Assembly (NCBI GenBank): GCA_005239595.1
Contig: SBBT01000117.1
Location: forward strand, 1-13,844
Length of the DNA: 13,844 nt
DNA from: Candidatus Troglogloeales bacterium
GTDB lineage: Bacteria > Nitrospirota > Nitrospiria > SBBL01 > SBBT01
Direction of reading: 5' to 3'
The notes under the pieces are model-generated. The model saw only the letters and a list, made by a program, of their open reading frames with translations. It was not told the origin of the DNA and did not search any database. This document shows positions 6,263 to 12,932 of this stretch, one piece after another. The stretch's first letter is position 1. Each line of letters opens with the position of its first letter. The position numbers and the translations under genes were made by a program.

Positions 6263-6799
6263 ATGTCGCGGGTCGGTTTAAAGAAAATACAGATTCCTAA
6301 GGGAGTCGAGGTAGACATTAGTGGACAGAGCGTGCGTGTGAAAGGGCCGAAGGGAGAGAGTATAAGGCCGATTCGGCCGGAGATAGCGGTTCGTATGGAA
6401 CAAGACAACGTCATCGTCACCCGTTCTTCGGATGATGCAGTCTCTAAGTCTCTTCATGGCGTGATGAGAAATGAAATTCAGAATATGATTTTGGGTGTGA
6501 CGAGCGGTTTTGAGAAAACGCTTGAAATTAATGGTGTCGGTTATCGTGTCAGTGTCTCCGGACGGGATCTGCTTTTAAACCTTGGCTTTTCGCATCCGGT
6601 CGTCTTCGCACTTCCAAATGGCATTGAAGCCGCTGTGGAAAAGCAGACCGTTGTGACCATTAAGGGAAGGGATAAATGCCTCGTGGGCCAGGTTGCCGCG
6701 AACATTCGCGCCTTAAGAAAGCCGGAACCTTACAAAGGAAAAGGGGTTAAATACCTAAACGAGCGGATCGTCCGAAAAGAAGGGAAAACGGGAAAATAA
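6263..6799 (+). CDS. rplF: 50S ribosomal protein L6
   Basis: Complete L6, 178 residues (E. coli 177). L6 consists of two related domains beside the sarcin-ricin loop and stalk base. MSRVGLKKIQIPKGVEVDI and VRVKGPKGE mark domain 1. GFEKTLEINGVGYRVSV, LNLGFSHPV and the C-terminal motif PEPYKGKGVKYLNERIVRKEGK mark domain 2 and the classical L6 signature. AGGGTG at 6251-6256, overlapping the rpsH stop, is the likely ribosome binding site. No anomaly was seen. Confidence 0.98.
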   Translation: MSRVGLKKIQIPKGVEVDISGQSVRVKGPKGESIRPIRPEIAVRMEQDNVIVTRSSDDAVSKSLHGVMRNEIQNMILGVTSGFEKTLEINGVGYRVSVSGRDLLLNLGFSHPVVFALPNGIEAAVEKQTVVTIKGRDKCLVGQVAANIRALRKPEPYKGKGVKYLNERIVRKEGKTGK

Positions 6800-6803
6800 C
6801 GTC

Positions 6804-7172
6804 ATGGCGGTCTCTTCAAAAGATAAGGTGCGCGCAAGAGGAATAAGGCATCAGCGTGTTCGCCGAAAAATTCACGGGACGGCGGATCGTCCGAGACTTT
6901 CTGTCTTTAGAAGCCTAAAGCAGATTTATGCCCAGATCATTGATGATCAGTCTGGAAAGACGCTGGCAGCTGCATCCAGTATCGGTATGGCGCCAGGGGA
7001 GGCGGGGGCCGGCGGAAAGGTTGCGGTTGCAAGACAGGTTGGAGCGGCATTGGCGCTGGTTGCGAAGGCGGCCAATATCCAAAAGGTCGTTTTTGATCGG
7101 GGCGGGTATATTTATCACGGCAGGATTAAAGCGCTTGCCGAGTCGGCCAGAGAGGGAGGGCTCATTTTTTAG
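6804..7172 (+). CDS. rplR: 50S ribosomal protein L18
   Basis: Complete L18, 122 residues (E. coli 117). L18 brings 5S rRNA to the 50S subunit together with L5. The basic N-terminus (KDKVRARGIRHQRVRRKI) binds 5S rRNA; RPRLSVFRSLKQIYAQIIDD and the C-terminal VVFDRGGYIYHGRIKALAES are diagnostic. The ATG is 4 nt after the rplF stop with only a weak Shine-Dalgarno, consistent with coupling. The last codons and stop lie in a strong inverted repeat (7145-7182). Confidence 0.97.
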   Translation: MAVSSKDKVRARGIRHQRVRRKIHGTADRPRLSVFRSLKQIYAQIIDDQSGKTLAAASSIGMAPGEAGAGGKVAVARQVGAALALVAKAANIQKVVFDRGGYIYHGRIKALAESAREGGLIF

Positions 7173-7182
7173 CCCTCTGGCC
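7145..7182 (+). promoter_or_regulatory. Inverted repeat spanning the rplR stop codon
   Basis: GGCCAGAG (7145-7152) is an exact inverted match to CTCTGGCC (7175-7182). Inside it, GAGGGCT (7156-7162) matches AGCCCTC (7171-7177) around an 8-nt CATTTTTT loop. The two pairings compete for 7175-7177, so two alternative folds are possible. No U-tract follows, so a simple intrinsic terminator is unlikely. An RNA stability or processing hairpin, or a mild attenuator between rplR and rpsE, is possible. The pairing is seen in the sequence; the role is inference. Confidence 0.55.
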
Positions 7183-7228
7183 AGATCTGATTTTGGCGAA
7201 GCGTTTGTCTGTGTGAGGAAAGCTTAAG

Positions 7229-7726
7229 TTGAAAAGAATAGATCCGGAGAGTTTGACCTTAAAAGATAAGGTGGTTTTCATCAATCGCGTTGCCAAGGTT
7301 GTAAAGGGCGGGAAGCGATTTTCTTTCTCAGCGGTTGTCGTCGTTGGAGATGGCCAGGGCCATGTGGGGTTTGGAAAAGGGAAGGCAGCCGAGGTGCCAG
7401 ACGCCATCAAAAAGGCGGTGGAGGGCGGGAAAAAGAGGCTGATGTCTGTTGCTCTAAAGGATGGGACGATTCCCTTTGGAGTTGTCGGCCATTACGGCGC
7501 GGAGGATGTGATATTGCGGCCGGCCTCTGAAGGAACGGGAGTTATTGCCGGGGGGGCTGTTCGCGCAGTAATGGAGATGGTCGGGATTTCCAATGTATTA
7601 AGCAAGTGTCTCGGGAGTGGAAACCCCGCCAATGTGGTGAAGGCTACACTGATCGGGCTGTCGCGGTTGAAATCCCCAGCCGATGTGGTGAAGAAAAGAC
7701 AAGAGGAGATTACTCTTTCAGAGTAG
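7229..7726 (+). CDS. rpsE: 30S ribosomal protein S5
   Basis: Complete S5, 165 residues (E. coli 167). S5 is at the mRNA entry tunnel and affects decoding accuracy; spectinomycin resistance mutations occur in its N-terminal loop. KVVKGGKRFSFSAVVVVGDG, HVGFGKGKAAEVPDAIKKAVE and the RPASEGTGVIAGGAVRAV segment are the family core. The start is TTG (MKRIDPESLTLKDKV), supported by GAGGAA at 7215-7220, 8 nt upstream; no in-frame ATG precedes the conserved core. The 56-nt gap after rplR is the largest in this half of the cluster. TACTCT/AGAGTA (7711-7725) forms a tiny stem at the gene's 3' end. Confidence 0.97.
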   Translation: MKRIDPESLTLKDKVVFINRVAKVVKGGKRFSFSAVVVVGDGQGHVGFGKGKAAEVPDAIKKAVEGGKKRLMSVALKDGTIPFGVVGHYGAEDVILRPASEGTGVIAGGAVRAVMEMVGISNVLSKCLGSGNPANVVKATLIGLSRLKSPADVVKKRQEEITLSE

Positions 7727-7730
7727 ACAA

Positions 7731-7913
7731 ATGGCGGGACAATTGTCGGTTACATTGCGAAAAAGTTGCATCGGGAGGCCAGGGAAACATAAGCGTGTTG
7801 TGGCCGGCCTGGGACTTAGGAAGTTAAACCAAACCGTTTTGCGACCAGATACGCCCGAGATCCGTGGAATGATTCGCAAGGTGATTTACTTGCTTGAGGT
7901 GAAAGGGCTTTGA
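7731..7913 (+). CDS. rpmD: 50S ribosomal protein L30
   Basis: Complete L30, 60 residues (E. coli 59). L30 is a small ferredoxin-like-fold protein of the 50S that binds 23S rRNA. LSVTLRKSCIGRPGKHKRVVAGLGLRKLNQTVLRPDTPEIRGMI is diagnostic for bacterial L30; it ends in VIYLLEVKGL. It starts 4 nt after rpsE. Its TGA stop overlaps the TTG start of rplO as TTGA. Confidence 0.97.
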   Translation: MAGQLSVTLRKSCIGRPGKHKRVVAGLGLRKLNQTVLRPDTPEIRGMIRKVIYLLEVKGL

Positions 7914-8365
7914 AGATATCGGATCTTGCACCTTATCCAGGCGCAAAGAAGAAAGAAAAAAGAATTGGTCGAGGACCAGGTTCCGGACATGGGAAGACCT
8001 CAACCAAGGGTCACAAGGGACAGGCTTCACGTTCCGGGGGTACCAAGGCCCCTGGGTTTGAGGGGGGACAACAGCCGTTGATCCGCAGGATTCCGAAACG
8101 GGGATTTATTAATACCTTCCGGAAAGAATATGCCGTCGTCAATCTGGATCGCTTAAACCGGTTTGAGGCCAATGCCGTTATCGGTCCCCAGCAGTTGAAA
8201 GAAGCCGGAATGGTCAAACAGTCGGCGAAGTTAATCAAGGTGTTGGGAGTGGGAGAGGTGACAAAACCGATGGCCGTTTCGTCTCATAAGTTTAGCAAGG
8301 AGGCGGTCAGGAAAATTCAGGCTGCGGGGGGACAGGCCTGTTTCATAGGAGATCCCCTTGTTTGA
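7910..8365 (+). CDS. rplO: 50S ribosomal protein L15
   Basis: Complete L15, 151 residues (E. coli 144). L15 is a late-assembling 50S protein whose glycine-rich, basic N-terminal arm threads into 23S rRNA. That arm is clear at 18-45 (RIGRGPGSGHGKTSTKGHKG...). The globular part has GFEGGQQPLIRRIPKRGF and a C-terminal KFSKEAVRKIQAAGG. The TTG start overlaps the rpmD stop and has GAGGTG at 7896-7901, 8 nt upstream. The end overlaps secY by 8 nt. Confidence 0.97.
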   Translation: MKISDLAPYPGAKKKEKRIGRGPGSGHGKTSTKGHKGQASRSGGTKAPGFEGGQQPLIRRIPKRGFINTFRKEYAVVNLDRLNRFEANAVIGPQQLKEAGMVKQSAKLIKVLGVGEVTKPMAVSSHKFSKEAVRKIQAAGGQACFIGDPLV

Positions 8366-9671
8366 TCGGTTGGTTTTAAGCGTCCAGAATATTTTTAAGA
8401 TTCAGGAACTAAGGCAACGGATTGCCTTCACGGCAGGCATGCTTTTTGTCTATCGCATGGGGGCGCATATCCCCACACCCGGCGTCAATAACGAGGCGCT
8501 TAGTAAATTCTTGACAGAGAAGGGTGGCGCCCTAATGGGATTCCTGGATGTTTTTTCTGGGGGGGGGCTTTCCAGACTCACGATCCTGGCGCTTGGAATT
8601 ATGCCGTATATTTCGGCGTCGATCATCCTCCAGCTTCTAACCGTGGTGATTCCCTCACTTTCCAAACTCTCAAAAGAGGGGGAGAGTGGCCGGAAGAAAA
8701 TTGTTCAATATACAAGAATTGCGACGATTGGGATTGCCTTAATGCAGGCCCTTGGAATCGCCATCGGGCTGGAAGGGATGAATAACGGCGCTTTTATACA
8801 ACAGCCGGGATGGGGATTTCGATTGATGACGATGATCACCGTGACCGCAGGGACCGCTTTTCTGATGTGGCTGGGCGAACAAATTTCGGAACGGGGCATT
8901 GGGAACGGGATTTCTCTGATCATTTTTTCAGGCATTGTCGCCAGGATGCCTGCCGCTGTCCATAATACGTACCAGCTCTTTGAGGCCGGAGAGGTCCATC
9001 TCCTCTTCATAAGCTTTCTCGCAGTGCTGATGGTGGGTGTGATTGTGGCGATTGTTTTTCTGGAAAGCGGCAGGAGGAAAATCCAGGTTCAATATGCAAA
9101 AAGGGTGGTTGGCAGGAAGGTCTATATGGGACAGAGCACGCATATTCCCTTGAAAATAAACACCGCCGGCGTGATTCCACCCATTTTCGCGTCGTCGATT
9201 ATTGCCTTTCCAGGAACAATCGCCGCCTTTATCACGGTTCCCTGGGTGCAGGCCATCGGAAGAAATCTCGCCCCCGGCACCGTCTTTTACACCATGCTCT
9301 ATGCGGTTCTGATCGTTTTTTTTGCATTTTTCTATACGGCGGTTGTTTTAAACCCCGTCGATATGGCCGATAATATGAAAAAATATGGCGGATTTATTGC
9401 CGGGGTGCGTCCCGGCCAGCAGACATCTGATTATATATACCGCGTCTTAACCCGTATTACATTTGCCGGAGCGGTGTATCTTGCGTTGGTTGCCATTACG
9501 CCCGAGGTGCTGATTTATCGTTTCAATGTTCCGTTTGCATTTGGAGGAACCTCGCTTTTAATCGTGATCGGGGTTGCCTTGGACACGGCGCAACAGATTG
9601 AGACGCACATGCTGACCCGAAATTATGAAGGTTTTATGAAAAAGGGAAAGATCAAGGGGAGGGCTTTTTAA
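8358..9671 (+). CDS. secY: Protein translocase subunit SecY
   Basis: Complete SecY, 437 residues (E. coli 443). It is the ten-helix inner-membrane channel that, with SecE and SecG, passes unfolded proteins from SecA or ribosomes. Hydrophobic helices are visible from about residue 21 to 415. The plug region GFLDVFSGGGLSRLTILALG (61-80) is followed by IMPYISASIILQLL. GEQISERGIGNGISLIIFSGI (173-193) and the cytosolic loop with VGRKVYMGQSTHIPLKIN are typical. The start is TTG with AGGAGA at 8347-8352; it yields MFDRLVLSVQNIFKIQELR, a normal amphipathic N-terminus. It overlaps rplO by 8 nt. A T6-CT-G9 run (8551-8567) lies in the plug codons. Confidence 0.98.
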   Translation: MFDRLVLSVQNIFKIQELRQRIAFTAGMLFVYRMGAHIPTPGVNNEALSKFLTEKGGALMGFLDVFSGGGLSRLTILALGIMPYISASIILQLLTVVIPSLSKLSKEGESGRKKIVQYTRIATIGIALMQALGIAIGLEGMNNGAFIQQPGWGFRLMTMITVTAGTAFLMWLGEQISERGIGNGISLIIFSGIVARMPAAVHNTYQLFEAGEVHLLFISFLAVLMVGVIVAIVFLESGRRKIQVQYAKRVVGRKVYMGQSTHIPLKINTAGVIPPIFASSIIAFPGTIAAFITVPWVQAIGRNLAPGTVFYTMLYAVLIVFFAFFYTAVVLNPVDMADNMKKYGGFIAGVRPGQQTSDYIYRVLTRITFAGAVYLALVAITPEVLIYRFNVPFAFGGTSLLIVIGVALDTAQQIETHMLTRNYEGFMKKGKIKGRAF

Positions 9672-9682
9672 GAGAAGATCTC

Positions 9683-10336
9683 ATGCGATTTATCTTTCTG
9701 GGGCCCCCCGGCGTCGGTAAGGGGACCCAGGTGAAAAGGTTGTCCCGGCAGTATGCGGTTCCCTCGGTTGCGACGGGAGATATGTTTAGGAGTGCTATTG
9801 CCAAAGGCACCTCTACTGGATTGGAAGTGAAATCGTACTTGGACTCAGGCTTGCTGGTTCCGGACGAGGTGACGATCAAAATGGTTAAGGAGCGGCTTTA
9901 CGAGGACGATGCAAAACGGGGCTATATTCTGGACGGCTTTCCAAGGACCATAAAGCAGGCTGAGGCATTGGCTGAGATAGTCAGACAGACTCATCAGAGA
10001 ATCGATCGTGTTTTTTATTTTAATCTAGAGGAGGGAGAGATCGAAAGGCGGATTTTAGGACGAAGAAGTTGTCCTGCCTGTCAGCAAACCTATCATCTGA
10101 TCTATTACCCCCCTAAGCGGGAGGGTGTCTGTGATTGTGGCGCGACCCTGATACAAAGGAAAGATGATCAGCCGGAAACGCTTAACGCCCGTTTGTCGGT
10201 GTACCAAGAAGAGACCACCCCGTTAATTGACTATTATGAAAGGCAGAATCTATTGGAGAGAATCGACGCAAGCGGAACGATGGATGATGTCTATGAAAGG
10301 GTGCGATGTGGGGGCATTCAGGCCCTGTCGTCGTGA
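9683..10336 (+). CDS. adk: Adenylate kinase, long form with cysteine-rich LID
   Basis: Complete adenylate kinase, 217 residues, catalysing ATP + AMP = 2 ADP in the cytosol. The P-loop GPPGVGKGTQ is at 7-16. The AMP-binding part includes TGDMFRSAI (31-39) and DGFPRT (84-89). The long LID, about 122-160, has C130-P-A-C133, YH at 137-138, PPKREG and then C150-D-C152-G. Zinc-type LIDs normally read C-D-x-C-G here, so the second cysteine pair is one residue shorter than usual. RRxDDQPET-type closing residues (RKDDQPETLNAR) are intact. The reading frame is continuous on both sides, so this looks like a real one-codon difference. The adk-map-infA block follows secY, as in many bacteria. Confidence 0.97.
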   Translation: MRFIFLGPPGVGKGTQVKRLSRQYAVPSVATGDMFRSAIAKGTSTGLEVKSYLDSGLLVPDEVTIKMVKERLYEDDAKRGYILDGFPRTIKQAEALAEIVRQTHQRIDRVFYFNLEEGEIERRILGRRSCPACQQTYHLIYYPPKREGVCDCGATLIQRKDDQPETLNARLSVYQEETTPLIDYYERQNLLERIDASGTMDDVYERVRCGGIQALSS

Positions 10337-10365
10337 GGCAATGATCGGAGACGCCTCTTGGCAAG

Positions 10366-11112
10366 ATGATTATTTTAAAGTCGCAAGAAGAGATCGAAAA
10401 AATCCGGCGCGCTTGCCGGATTGTGGCGGAGTCGTTGGAGGCGTTGAAGGGCTATATCAAGCCTGGCATGACCACCAAGGAGTTGGATAGATTTGTCGAG
10501 GAGAATATTCTTGCAAGGGGGGGGAGGGCCGCGTTTAAAGGGTATCGGAATTTTCCTGCGACCCTTTGCGTCTCCATCAACGATGAGGTGGTGCACGGAA
10601 TTCCGTCGGAAAAGGTTGTTAAGGAAGGAGATATCGTTGGGCTCGATTTGGGGGCAATCTATGATGGTTTTTATGGAGATGCTGCGGTGACCGTTGCGGT
10701 GGGTGAGATCCGGAATGAGACAAGCCGTCTGCTGAAGGTGACGGAGGGGTCTCTTTACGCGGGCATCGCGCAGGGTAAGGTGGGAGGTCGTCTTTCTGAT
10801 ATTTCCCACGCAGTGCAGTCTTATGTGGAAGCGGAAGGTTTTTCAGTGGTGACCGATTTTGTCGGACATGGGATTGGGCGTTCGTTACATGAAGAGCCGC
10901 AGGTCCCGAATTTTGGTCCTCCCGGTCGGGGGCCGCGGTTGTGCGAGGGAATGGTCTTGGCGATTGAGCCGATGGTTAATGCGGGGAAGCCTCATGTGCG
11001 GGTCCTGGCAGATCGCTGGACGGCCGTGACGGTTGATGGCAGCCTCTCGGCCCATTTTGAACATACCATCGCTATTACCAAAGAGGGGCCGATTATTTTG
11101 AGCAGGTTATAG
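10366..11112 (+). CDS. map: Methionine aminopeptidase, type I
   Basis: Complete type I methionine aminopeptidase, 248 residues (E. coli 264). It removes the initiator methionine from nascent proteins near the tunnel exit. The two-metal site is complete: D94 (GLDLG), D105 (YGDAA), H168 (VGHGIG), E201 (AIEPM) and E232 (FEHT), with the substrate histidine H77 (VVHGIP). There is no N-terminal SH3 or zinc-finger extension. ATG 10366 is the first possible start after an in-frame TGA at 10342 and gives the canonical MIILKSQEEIEKIRRA. The Shine-Dalgarno is poor: GGAG at 10347-10350 is about 15 nt away. A run of eight G (10517-10524) encodes part of ARGGRAA. Confidence 0.97.
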   Translation: MIILKSQEEIEKIRRACRIVAESLEALKGYIKPGMTTKELDRFVEENILARGGRAAFKGYRNFPATLCVSINDEVVHGIPSEKVVKEGDIVGLDLGAIYDGFYGDAAVTVAVGEIRNETSRLLKVTEGSLYAGIAQGKVGGRLSDISHAVQSYVEAEGFSVVTDFVGHGIGRSLHEEPQVPNFGPPGRGPRLCEGMVLAIEPMVNAGKPHVRVLADRWTAVTVDGSLSAHFEHTIAITKEGPIILSRL

Positions 11113-11138
11113 TCTTTTTATTGTTCTTCAAGGTATTT

Positions 11139-11360
11139 ATGTCAAAACAAGATGCGATTGAAGCAGAGGGGACCATTGTTGAAGCGCTGCCGAATGCTAT
11201 GTTTCGGGTTGAACTTCAAAAGGGGCACCTCATCCTGGCGCATATTTCTGGAAAGATGCGAATGCATTACATAAAAATCCTCCCTGGAGATAAGGTGACC
11301 ATCGAGTTGTCCCCGTATGACTTAACGCGGGGCAGGATTACATACCGTTTTAGCAAGTAA
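11139..11360 (+). CDS. infA: Translation initiation factor IF-1
   Basis: Complete IF-1, 73 residues (E. coli 72). It is a single OB-fold protein that occupies the 30S A site during initiation. MSKQDAIEAEGTIVEALPNA, FRVELQKGHLILAHISGKMR and LSPYDLTRGRITYRF are all diagnostic. The frame extends upstream to a TTG at 11121, but the six extra residues (MFFKVF) have no family counterpart. AAGG at 11130-11133 is 5 nt from ATG 11139. It lies 26 nt after map and 13 nt before rpmJ, linking the adk-map block to the alpha operon. Confidence 0.97.
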   Translation: MSKQDAIEAEGTIVEALPNAMFRVELQKGHLILAHISGKMRMHYIKILPGDKVTIELSPYDLTRGRITYRFSK

Positions 11361-11373
11361 GGAGCGGGTCGTC

Positions 11374-11487
11374 ATGAAGGTGCGTTCTTCGGTGAAACCC
11401 ATTTGCGCGAAGTGCAAGGTAATTAAGAGGAAGGGGGTGGTTCGCGTGATATGCGAAAACCCTCGTCATAAGCAGAGACAAGGGTAA
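11374..11487 (+). CDS. rpmJ: 50S ribosomal protein L36, zinc-binding form
   Basis: Complete L36, 37 residues, the usual length of the cysteine-containing form. L36 is a tiny 50S protein that stabilises 23S rRNA late in assembly. It reads MKVRSSVKPICAKCKVIKRK and then GVVRVICENPRHKQRQG. The zinc ligands C11, C14, C27 and H32 are all present (C+ type). AAGGAG at 11359-11364, overlapping the infA stop, is a strong ribosome binding site 9 nt before the ATG. It is too short for most ORF filters but is unambiguous by motif and position. Confidence 0.97.
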   Translation: MKVRSSVKPICAKCKVIKRKGVVRVICENPRHKQRQG

Positions 11488-11499
11488 AGGGGGGCATGC

Positions 11500-11886
11500 A
11501 TGGCGCGTATTGCAGGTGTTGATTTGCCGCGCGACAAACGGCTTGAGGTGGGGTTGACCTATATATACGGGATTGGCCATCCTTCTGCGCTGAAGATATT
11601 GAAAGCCGCATCAATTGATCCGGATGTCCGGGTGAAGGACCTTAAAGAAGATGAGGTTGTGCGACTTCGCGAGATTGTTGAGCGGAATTACCAGGTTGAA
11701 GGAGACCTCCGCCGCGAAGTTTCGATGGGTATCAAGCGTTTGATGGATATCAGTTGTTATCGGGGTCTCCGTCATCGGAGGGGATTGCCGGTGCGGGGTC
11801 AGCGCACGAAGACAAATGCCCGCACACGGAAAGGTCCAAAGAAACATACCATACGTGCCAAGCGCAAGGCAGGAAAGGCGTCATGA
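11500..11886 (+). CDS. rpsM: 30S ribosomal protein S13
   Basis: Complete S13, 128 residues (E. coli 118). S13 lies at the top of the 30S head, contacts P-site tRNA with its C-terminal tail and forms bridges to the 50S. MARIAGVDLPRDKRLEVGLTYIYGIG is canonical. YRGLRHRRGLPVRGQRTKTNARTRKGP is the tRNA/rRNA-binding signature, followed by a basic tail ending KRKAGKAS. A G-rich AAAGGGGGG upstream is the ribosome binding site. In E. coli, S4 represses the alpha operon through a pseudoknot around the rpsM start; I could not establish such a structure here. Confidence 0.98.
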   Translation: MARIAGVDLPRDKRLEVGLTYIYGIGHPSALKILKAASIDPDVRVKDLKEDEVVRLREIVERNYQVEGDLRREVSMGIKRLMDISCYRGLRHRRGLPVRGQRTKTNARTRKGPKKHTIRAKRKAGKAS

Positions 11887-11889
11887 GGG
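11885..11889 (+). promoter_or_regulatory. Ribosome binding site deciding the rpsK start
   Basis: GAGGG, overlapping the rpsM TGA, lies 7 nt before ATG 11897. It supports that start over the longer in-frame opening at 11816, which lies within rpsM. Confidence 0.7.
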
Positions 11890-11896
11890 TGACAAG

Positions 11897-12283
11897 ATGG
11901 GGATAAAAAAAGGGGCGAAGAAAAAGGAAAAACGGAATGTCCCGATAGGAATTGCGCACATACAGGCGTCGTTTAACAATACCCTTGTAACGGTGACCGA
12001 TATGAGCGGCAACGTGATCGTCTGGGCGAGTGCGGGGAGCCAGGGTTTTAAGGGATCGAGAAAGAGCACCCCCTTTGCCGCACAGCGGGCGGCGGAAATT
12101 GTTGCGAAAAAGGCGATGGAAAATGGCATGAAGCAGGTGGACATCTTTGTAAAGGGGCCGGGATCGGGGAGGGAATCGGCGATCCGCGCCCTGCAGGCCA
12201 CAGGCCTTCGGGTGAATGTTATCAAGGATGTGACCCCTATCCCGCACAATGGATGCCGGCCTCCAAAAAGGAGAAGGGTTTAG
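11897..12283 (+). CDS. rpsK: 30S ribosomal protein S11
   Basis: S11, 128 residues from the chosen ATG (E. coli 129). S11 is on the 30S platform near the mRNA exit and the E site. The lysine-rich N-terminus (GIKKGAKKKEKRNVPIG) is followed by AHIQASFNNTLVTVTDMSGNVI, RKSTPFAAQRAAE, KGPGSGRESAIRALQ and the terminal DVTPIPHNGCRPPKRRRV. The frame is open to ATG 11816 inside rpsM, but those 27 residues have no family counterpart. It lies 10 nt after rpsM. Confidence 0.97.
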   Translation: MGIKKGAKKKEKRNVPIGIAHIQASFNNTLVTVTDMSGNVIVWASAGSQGFKGSRKSTPFAAQRAAEIVAKKAMENGMKQVDIFVKGPGSGRESAIRALQATGLRVNVIKDVTPIPHNGCRPPKRRRV

Positions 12284-12300
12284 TTGTTATATTCAAAGCA

Positions 12301-12306
12301 AAGGAG
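12301..12306 (+). promoter_or_regulatory. Ribosome binding site for the TTG start of rpsD
   Basis: AAGGAG is 5 nt upstream of TTG 12312. It decides this start against the longer opening from ATG 12249, which overlaps rpsK. Confidence 0.8.
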
Positions 12307-12311
12307 ATATT

Positions 12312-12932
12312 TTGGGCAGGTATAATGGGCCGGTCTGTCGGCTTTGCAGGAGAGAAGGGACGAAGCTTTTTCTGAAGGGGACGCGTTGCTTTACAGAGAA
12401 ATGCGCGATTGATCGACGAAGCTATCCGCCCGGCCAGCATGGCCAGGCCAGGTTGCGGGCCTCTGAATATAGAACCCAGCTCCGCGAAAAACAGAAACTG
12501 AAGCGTATTTATGGGCTGATGGAACGTCAATTCAGGAGATATTTTGCCAAGGCCGAACGGGAAAAGGGGGTAACCGGCAAAAATCTTTTGGTGCTCTTGG
12601 AACGCCGCCTTGACAATGTGGTGTACCGTCTTGGTTTTTCCTCGTCGCGAAAACAGGGAAGAATGCTGGTCCGGCAAAACCATTTTTCTGTCAATGGGAG
12701 AACGGTGAATATTCCTTCGTCTCTTGTCGATGTCAACGACATGATTGAAGTGAAAGAGGGGAGCCGAGGTCTTCTTGCGATCCAACATGCGCTCGAAGGG
12801 ATGCGCCCTGTTCCGTCCTGGCTGCAACTCGAAAGGGCTGGATACAAGGGAAGCGTCCTGTCGCAACCTGTTAAGGAAGAGATCGAGTTGCCTGTCAATG
12901 AGCAACTGGTTGTTGAACTTTATTCCAGGTAG
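12312..12932 (+). CDS. rpsD: 30S ribosomal protein S4, zinc-binding form
   Basis: S4, 206 residues, equal to E. coli. S4 nucleates 30S assembly on the 5' domain of 16S rRNA, affects fidelity, and in E. coli represses the alpha operon. From TTG 12312 the start is MGRYNGPVCRLCRREG, the canonical pattern. The zinc knuckle is C9-x2-C12-x13-C26-x4-C31 (C+ type). CAIDRRSYPPGQHGQ follows. The S4 RNA-binding domain includes LERRLDNVVYRLGF and SRKQGRMLVRQNHFSVNGRTVNIPS. The longer frame from ATG 12249 would add 21 unrelated residues over the rpsK end. The C-terminus LPVNEQLVVELYSR is typical. Confidence 0.97.
   Translation: MGRYNGPVCRLCRREGTKLFLKGTRCFTEKCAIDRRSYPPGQHGQARLRASEYRTQLREKQKLKRIYGLMERQFRRYFAKAEREKGVTGKNLLVLLERRLDNVVYRLGFSSSRKQGRMLVRQNHFSVNGRTVNIPSSLVDVNDMIEVKEGSRGLLAIQHALEGMRPVPSWLQLERAGYKGSVLSQPVKEEIELPVNEQLVVELYSR

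Noticed and set aside
7606..7827. Plus-strand open frame bridging rpsE and rpmD
   Set aside because: Out-of-frame overlap with two certain genes; translation has no recognisable features.
10129..10147. Frameshift in adk at the CxC site
   Set aside because: The frame and family similarity are continuous on both sides; the difference equals one whole codon, so a simple indel error would need three bases.
11121..11138. TTG start for IF-1 at 11121
   Set aside because: Adds MFFKVF, absent from the family; ATG 11139 gives the canonical MSKQDAIE.
11816..11896. Longer N-terminus for S11 starting at ATG 11816
   Set aside because: It lies inside rpsM in another frame; S11 families start at the lysine-rich segment from 11897.
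12249..12311. Longer N-terminus for S4 starting at ATG 12249
   Set aside because: The 21 extra residues overlap rpsK and have no family counterpart; AAGGAG 5 nt before TTG 12312 and the canonical MGRYNGPVCRLC favour the shorter form.
12237..12905. Minus-strand open frame (222 codons) opposite rpsD
   Set aside because: Antisense shadow of rpsD; no family resemblance and no independent ribosome binding context.
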